Assembly (NCBI GenBank): GCA_031264755.1
Contig: JAISDO010000023.1
Coordinates: forward strand, 1 to 38,300
Source: Clostridiales bacterium
GTDB taxonomy: Bacteria; Bacillota_A; Clostridia; Christensenellales; Pumilibacteraceae
Direction of reading: 5' to 3'
Length of the DNA stretch: 38,300 nucleotides
A program made the translations under genes and the position numbers. Positions 33,860 through 38,300 of this stretch are shown one piece after another. Within the stretch, counting starts at the first letter, position 1, and the number at the start of each line of letters is the position of its first letter. The notes under the pieces are model-generated. The model made no database searches. It had not been told where the DNA came from and was given only the letters and a program-made list of their open reading frames with translations.

Positions 33860-35953
33860 CTATACACTACACATTAAGCAATCTTCTACAGTAGTATGAC
33901 GTGTTCGTGTATAGTACAAACTCTTGAGCCCCTTGCGGTGAGCATATATAGAGTACTTGGCAAGTTCTTTGGTTGAGATATCAGACATCACAAATAGAGT
34001 AGTGCTTATGCCTTGGTCTACATGCACTTGCATAGTAGATATAAGATCTATCAATCTATATTGATCCATATTGAAGGCAGATTTGTAATACAACACATTG
34101 TCCCTAGACAAAAATGGCATAGGAAAATAAGTAGTAGAATCTGCATACGTCCTAATCTCAATAGGATCTACAACGGGCATAACACTAGCGGTAGAATTTT
34201 GCACATAGGATATAGACTGAGTAGGGGCTATCGCTAGACGATAAGCATGATACAATCCATGTGTAGCAACTAGACTCTTGAGAGCAATCCAATCTTGTGG
34301 AGTAGGGATATGCATATCTCCAAACAATTCTGTTATTCTCTTAGACTTTGGAGCATAACTATTGCCAACATATCTATCAAAATATGTCCCTTTGGCATAC
34401 TCAGATCTCTCAAATCCTACAAACTTCTCGTTGAGATCTCTAGCTATCTCCATACTAGCTTGTATGCTATAAAAATTGATCATCATAAAAAACGTATCTA
34501 CAAACTCTATAGCCAGAGGACTCTCGTAGTCTATCTTGTGTTTGGCCAAAAATCCATGTAGATTCATGGCACCCAAACCCACAGAATGTAGCTCTTCGTT
34601 GGCTTTTTGTATAGTTGGGGCATTGCGTAACTTGGTCATCTGCACTACGCTCGTCAACGCTCTCATGGCTATGTGGACTGATTGCTTTATCTCTTGATTT
34701 TGCATCACATTGGCGATATTGAGTGACCCCAATATGCAACTAATATCTCTATTGATTGTGTTGCTGTCGCTATCTACATAGTCATTGATAGTGCTAGTCT
34801 CTTGAAGTTGAAAGATCTCAGTACACAAATTGGACATTTTGATCTGTCCCAAATCTTTGAGAGGGTGTTGACGATTGGCGTTGGACTTGTACACAACATA
34901 AGGATACCCAGACTCTAGTTGTATCATTGTGATCTTGACAAGTAGATCTCTAGCTGACAGATCTAGTTGCTTGTGCTTGACCTTAGGATTAGTCAGCAAT
35001 TCGTCATACATTGCGTCTATATCCATGTCGTCCATGTGCTTGTCGTATGCTTCGTGTATACTGTGTGGAGCAAATACACACATAGGCTGATTGTTTTGTA
35101 CCAACTCATAAAACTTGCTAGGTACAATGAGACCTATAGCCAGTGTAGCTATGCGGGACTTCTCATCTGCATTGATCTTCTTGGTATCAAGAAACTCAAT
35201 AACATCGTGATGAAAGATATTGAGATAAGCCGCCCCAGCACCTTTGCGTTGTCCCAATTGATTGGCATAAGCAAAAGTATCTTCTAGGAGTTTCATGACA
35301 GGCACAACACCACTACAAGCGTTAGAGAACCCCTTAATACTATCACCACGTGATCGCAACTTAGATAGGTTGAGAGCTACAGCTCCGCCCATCTTACTCA
35401 AGTATAGCGATGTAGATATATTGAATGATATAGAGTTGAGGCTGTCATCCAACTCTAGTAGATAGCAACTGACCATCTCACCCCTACGTTGTCTACCAGC
35501 ATTTAGAAATGTAGGAGTAGCCGGTTGATAATTTTGCTTCATCATCTGAAACATAAAATCTACCGCTCTTGCAAAACTGCCTTGACCCAAATGCAGTGAT
35601 ACAGATATTATGCGATCTATATAGTTCTCCAAATATTGCTCGCCATCATTTGTCTTAAGAGCATAATTGGCATAGAATTTGCTAGCTGCCATATATGAAG
35701 CAAATTGAAACTCAACATTTTTAGCATGCTCATACAATCTCTGTATATCATTGAGAGTATAGTCCTTAAGTACATTTTCATAATACTTATGCTCTATCAT
35801 CCAATCATATCTCTCAGCTAGAGATCCAAATTTTTTGGTCTTGCCGTCAACATGTTGAAGAAATTCTTCTAGAGCTAGCTTGTCTTTGTGCAAGTCATAA
35901 AATCCATCAGATCCCTTTTGCATTATTTCGTTGTTAAGTTCAATATATTTCAT
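33860..35953 (-). CDS. nrdE: class Ib ribonucleotide reductase large subunit NrdE
   Basis: Reduces ribonucleoside diphosphates to deoxyribonucleotides. About 697 residues from the ATG at 35953. The start MKYIELNNEIM matches the family N-terminus, and AGGGG lies 13 nt before it; an upstream in-frame start at 36013 would run through the NrdR-like box. Motifs: PTPTFLNAGRQRRGEMVSCYLLELDDS with an active-site Cys, NLSKLRSRGDSIKG, and the C-terminal redox pair CLMC. The N-terminal ATP-cone of class Ia enzymes is absent, as expected for NrdE. It is transcribed with nrdF. Confidence 0.95.
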   Translation of the reverse strand: MKYIELNNEIMQKGSDGFYDLHKDKLALEEFLQHVDGKTKKFGSLAERYDWMIEHKYYENVLKDYTLNDIQRLYEHAKNVEFQFASYMAASKFYANYALKTNDGEQYLENYIDRIISVSLHLGQGSFARAVDFMFQMMKQNYQPATPTFLNAGRQRRGEMVSCYLLELDDSLNSISFNISTSLYLSKMGGAVALNLSKLRSRGDSIKGFSNACSGVVPVMKLLEDTFAYANQLGQRKGAGAAYLNIFHHDVIEFLDTKKINADEKSRIATLAIGLIVPSKFYELVQNNQPMCVFAPHSIHEAYDKHMDDMDIDAMYDELLTNPKVKHKQLDLSARDLLVKITMIQLESGYPYVVYKSNANRQHPLKDLGQIKMSNLCTEIFQLQETSTINDYVDSDSNTINRDISCILGSLNIANVMQNQEIKQSVHIAMRALTSVVQMTKLRNAPTIQKANEELHSVGLGAMNLHGFLAKHKIDYESPLAIEFVDTFFMMINFYSIQASMEIARDLNEKFVGFERSEYAKGTYFDRYVGNSYAPKSKRITELFGDMHIPTPQDWIALKSLVATHGLYHAYRLAIAPTQSISYVQNSTASVMPVVDPIEIRTYADSTTYFPMPFLSRDNVLYYKSAFNMDQYRLIDLISTMQVHVDQGISTTLFVMSDISTKELAKYSIYAHRKGLKSLYYTRTRHTTVEDCLMCSV

Positions 35954-35997
35954 TTGATTTTGGTTTCCCCTAAATAAATTTCTTTGAGCCATCAAAT

Positions 35998-36039
35998 CAA
36001 TATATTGAACCAAACTTTGAGTACATATACTACATATTG
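35998..36039. promoter_or_regulatory. pair of NrdR-like boxes upstream of nrdE
   Basis: CAATATATTG (35998-36007) and CTACATATTG (36030-36039) resemble the core of NrdR boxes (CWATATATWG) and lie 32 bp apart, the usual spacing for NrdR pairs. TTGATT on the minus strand overlaps the first box, with a T/A-rich -10 further on. No nrdR gene is in the window. Confidence 0.5.
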
Positions 36040-36337
36040 ATTTGATGTTTAGATTTTACTACTTTAGGGTGGTCTCTGTCAATTGTAATATAACAACATT
36101 GCACAATTTTTTGTTTAATATTTGTTAGTATCAAAGCCATATCAAATCTTAAAATAATGGCGTTAACAACATTTTTTTGCTCATGTTTTGTAGCACATAA
36201 TTATCTTTTTGACAATTATATGTACAAAAAAGCAATGTATTAATATAAAACATCTTATTGTTGAGCTATATATTGTTATATATTGATTAAACATGTCTAA
36301 CTAATTAATATAACTTTTTACACATACTATTTTTGCA
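36040..36337. other. intergenic region between nrdE and the flippase gene
   Basis: The divergent gap of 384 bp (35954-36337) is very A/T-rich. Apart from the NrdR-like boxes I see a direct repeat of (C/T)TATATATTG at 36266-36275 and 36276-36285, and CATACT/TACTAT (36323-36330) 7-9 nt before the ATG at 36338. I see no small gene, RNA gene or terminator that I can support. Confidence 0.5.
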
Positions 36338-37969
36338 ATGTCTAATCTAAAAAAATTTTTTTGTGGTGCTGGTATGCTGGCTATTTGTTCGTTAATTGCC
36401 AAATTACTTGGAGCATTCTTTAGGATACCTTTGACCAATATATTAGGTGCACAAGGTATGGGTGTGTATCAGATGGTCTTCCCTGTATATAGTATTGTCC
36501 TAATGCTATCTAGTGGGGGATTGCCTGTTGCTATATCCAAAGTGGTAGCTAACAAGTCTGCACAAGGCGATGTGGACGGGGCACAAAAAGTCCTAAAAGT
36601 TTCGCTGTTGCTCATGAGTATAGTAGGTATACTAGGCAGTGCTGTCATAGTTATGCTACATAGGTTGATCCCACAGTGGCAAGGCAACTCTCAAGCTAGT
36701 CTAGCATACTTAGGAATTTCGCCCTCTATATTGTTTGTGTGCATAATGAGTGTCTTCAAAGGATACTTCCAAGGTAGACAAAATATGCTGCCCTCTAGCA
36801 TCATGCAGATAGCAGAGCAACTTGTCAAATTATTGGTAGGCATTACGTTGAGTCTATATTTTATGCAATGGGGAATAGCTTATGCTGCATTGGGTGCAAT
36901 CTTAGGGATAACTGTATCCGAGTTAGTGGCAATGATAGTACTGATATGTTTTTATGTATTTAACACTAAGGGTAAAAAATCCAATATCAACTACAATCTT
37001 GCACATAATACTACTGAGGTAGCAGTAGACTGGAATTTGACTGATTATACCGAGCTTGATACAAACCTGTACAAGACACAATCTACTCACAATAGCACTA
37101 TAGATATTCTAAAAACAGTATACAAAGTGGCAATACCTGTAACACTAGGGGCCTTGATATTGCCTTTGACACAAGTTGTAGATAGTGTAATAATCATCAA
37201 CTTTTTGATATCTAATGGAATATCCAAACATGCTGCCACATCACAGTATGGGATACTCAATGGACCTGTTAGCAGTTTGCTCAACTTACCTATCCTTGTG
37301 ACACTAGCTATATCAGTAGCTTTGTTGCCAAAAATAGCCAAGAACTTTGTGCAAGGACATGATGTACAAACTATAGTCAATAGCAATATGAAATACTCCC
37401 TAATGATATCCGTACCATGTTTTGCTGGTTTTATAATATATTGCAAGGATATAATGCAACTTATGTACGGCAAAGGACTAGACGCTACAGAGCTTGAACA
37501 GAGTGTACTAATGCTACAATTGCTAGCTAGCATCATTATATATTCAAGTATTATGCAAATATGCACGGCTACTCTACAAGGGCTAGATCAAGCACACAAA
37601 CCTGCCTATATATTGGGGATAGGGGCTATTTTCAAAGTTGTGTTTACCGTTGTATTGATGCATATCTTAGGTATATATGGAGTATGTATAGCCACCGTAA
37701 TCTTCTATATAGTCGCTTGCATGCTCAATATCCTGGCATGTTCTAAGAGCATTAGCATCAAATACTCTGGTATACAAGGTATCAAAATAATATTAATCAC
37801 GTGTGCAAGTTTTGGAATAGGGCATTTGGTCAGATCAATCTTGCCCAACAATATATCACATATGTTAGCTATAGTGACATGTGGGCTGCTATCCATATTG
37901 ATATATGGCATACTATGTATACTAACAAGACTTGTGCCTATACGCAAGTCCAATACGACAACAATCTAA
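36338..37969 (+). CDS. SpoVB/MurJ-like polysaccharide flippase (MOP superfamily)
   Basis: 543 residues with about fourteen transmembrane segments. The N-terminus (MLAICSLIAKLLGAFFRIPLTNILGAQGMGVYQM) is characteristic of the SpoVB/MurJ/YtgP branch that flips lipid-linked cell-wall or polysaccharide precursors. Supporting stretches are GGLPVAISKVVA, FKGYFQGRQNMLPSSIMQIAEQLVKL and LQGLDQAHKPAYILGIGAIFK. Residues about 210-255 form a hydrophilic loop between the two halves. Whether it serves spore cortex (SpoVB) or general lipid II export cannot be told. There is no ribosome-binding site; a -10-like element ends 7-9 nt before the ATG. Confidence 0.88.
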   Translation: MSNLKKFFCGAGMLAICSLIAKLLGAFFRIPLTNILGAQGMGVYQMVFPVYSIVLMLSSGGLPVAISKVVANKSAQGDVDGAQKVLKVSLLLMSIVGILGSAVIVMLHRLIPQWQGNSQASLAYLGISPSILFVCIMSVFKGYFQGRQNMLPSSIMQIAEQLVKLLVGITLSLYFMQWGIAYAALGAILGITVSELVAMIVLICFYVFNTKGKKSNINYNLAHNTTEVAVDWNLTDYTELDTNLYKTQSTHNSTIDILKTVYKVAIPVTLGALILPLTQVVDSVIIINFLISNGISKHAATSQYGILNGPVSSLLNLPILVTLAISVALLPKIAKNFVQGHDVQTIVNSNMKYSLMISVPCFAGFIIYCKDIMQLMYGKGLDATELEQSVLMLQLLASIIIYSSIMQICTATLQGLDQAHKPAYILGIGAIFKVVFTVVLMHILGIYGVCIATVIFYIVACMLNILACSKSISIKYSGIQGIKIILITCASFGIGHLVRSILPNNISHMLAIVTCGLLSILIYGILCILTRLVPIRKSNTTTI

Positions 37970-38057
37970 CTACACAATCTTGTTGAGTCAACGGCATTCT
38001 TGATTTGGTAGGAGTATGATCCTAGGCATAATGATAGGGGTGAGAGGGAAGTGGAGA

Positions 38058-38300
38058 TTATTTGTGTGGGGATTTTAGGAGGGAGAGTTTGGATTTGCGG
38101 GTAATGGTGGAGGCAAGTTGGGAGATTTTGATACGGCGTTGAGACATAGTATCACGGTCACGGATGGTGACCATTTTGTCAATTAGGGAGTCAAAGTCTA
38201 CAGTGACGCAAATAGGGGTACCAATTTCGTCTTGACGGCGGTATCTTTTGCCAATACTACTAGTCTCGTCGTAAGTGACAGAGTGGCGTAGAGAGAGTCT
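38058..38300 (-). CDS. glyS: glycyl-tRNA synthetase (single-chain type), C-terminal part
   Basis: The last 80 codons of a minus-strand gene that runs off the window. The protein reads [19 protein letters not shown], then [14 protein letters not shown], then [15 protein letters not shown], which matches the anticodon-binding end of the alpha2-type GlyRS. It charges tRNA-Gly. The stop is TAA at 38058-38060. The coding strand is richer in C than the rest of the window (CTC, TCC, ACC and CGC codons are frequent), a different codon style from neighbouring genes. The 88-bp gap to the convergent flippase gene shows no clear terminator. Confidence 0.9.
   Translation of the reverse strand, partial: RLSLRHSVTYDETSSIGKRYRRQDEIGTPICVTVDFDSLIDKMVTIRDRDTMSQRRIKISQLASTITRKSKLSLLKSPHK

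Noticed and set aside
36266..36285. Tandem (C/T)TATATATTG copies as NrdR boxes for the flippase gene
   Set aside because: The 10-bp spacing does not fit NrdR pairs, the target makes no sense, and such A/T decamers are expected by chance here.
1..38300. tRNA, rRNA or CRISPR content
   Set aside because: No cloverleaf-like T-arm sequence, rRNA stretch or regularly spaced repeats were seen in the intergenic gaps.

Overview
The window is AT-rich DNA from a Gram-positive bacterium of the Clostridia type, most likely an uncultured lineage with a streamlined genome. The evidence is gene content and order. sepF-lspA-rluD, yqfC-yqfD-pgpH-ybeY-era-yqzL-recO, coaE-lytic transglycosylase and asp23-fakA are all arrangements typical of Firmicutes. 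YqfC and YqfD belong to families found in endospore formers. Several proteins are trimmed: AlaRS lacks its C-terminal domain, PgpH lacks its extracellular domain, and RecO lacks the zinc-finger stretch.

Layout. (1) 1-17330, plus strand: cell division and envelope (sepF, lspA), rRNA pseudouridylation, glycolysis (pgk), a VanW-family envelope protein, a broken cysteine-containing gene, a transposase-derived cysteine-rich protein, phosphoglucomutase, a DtxR-type iron sensor, GlnRS, a short AlaRS, then the yqfC-to-recO block that includes a 38-residue YqzL gene. (2) 17389-21042: fast-evolving accessory genes, namely a PRC-barrel protein, two ORFs with fibronectin-III-like modules that look like pieces of one locus, and a membrane-anchored propeller-like protein. 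(3) 21306-27134, plus strand: coaE, a lytic transglycosylase, Asp23, FakA, GalU and an unknown lipoprotein behind a 41-bp perfect palindrome. (4) 27227-35953, minus strand: a Gfo/Idh/MocA oxidoreductase with a Crh-like HPr homologue, a four-gene siderophore-type ABC importer behind three related inverted repeats, and class Ib ribonucleotide reductase (nrdE-nrdF) behind a pair of NrdR-like boxes. (5) 36338-38300: a SpoVB/MurJ-like flippase and the 3' end of single-chain glycyl-tRNA synthetase.

How it fits together. The iron theme recurs. The DtxR-family protein keeps the Met/Cys/Glu/His primary site of iron-sensing DtxR/IdeR, the ABC importer is of the siderophore type with strong candidate operators, and the ribonucleotide reductase is a metal-dependent NrdEF.

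Unusual signals. These include well-formed promoters whose -10 ends about 7-8 nt before an ATG with no Shine-Dalgarno, suggesting leaderless mRNAs. There is also a very strong preference for C over T at the third codon position when the next codon begins AA, and an InsA-like DNA-binding domain fused to a duplicated cysteine/histidine motif. No tRNA, rRNA, CRISPR array or intact insertion sequence was seen.
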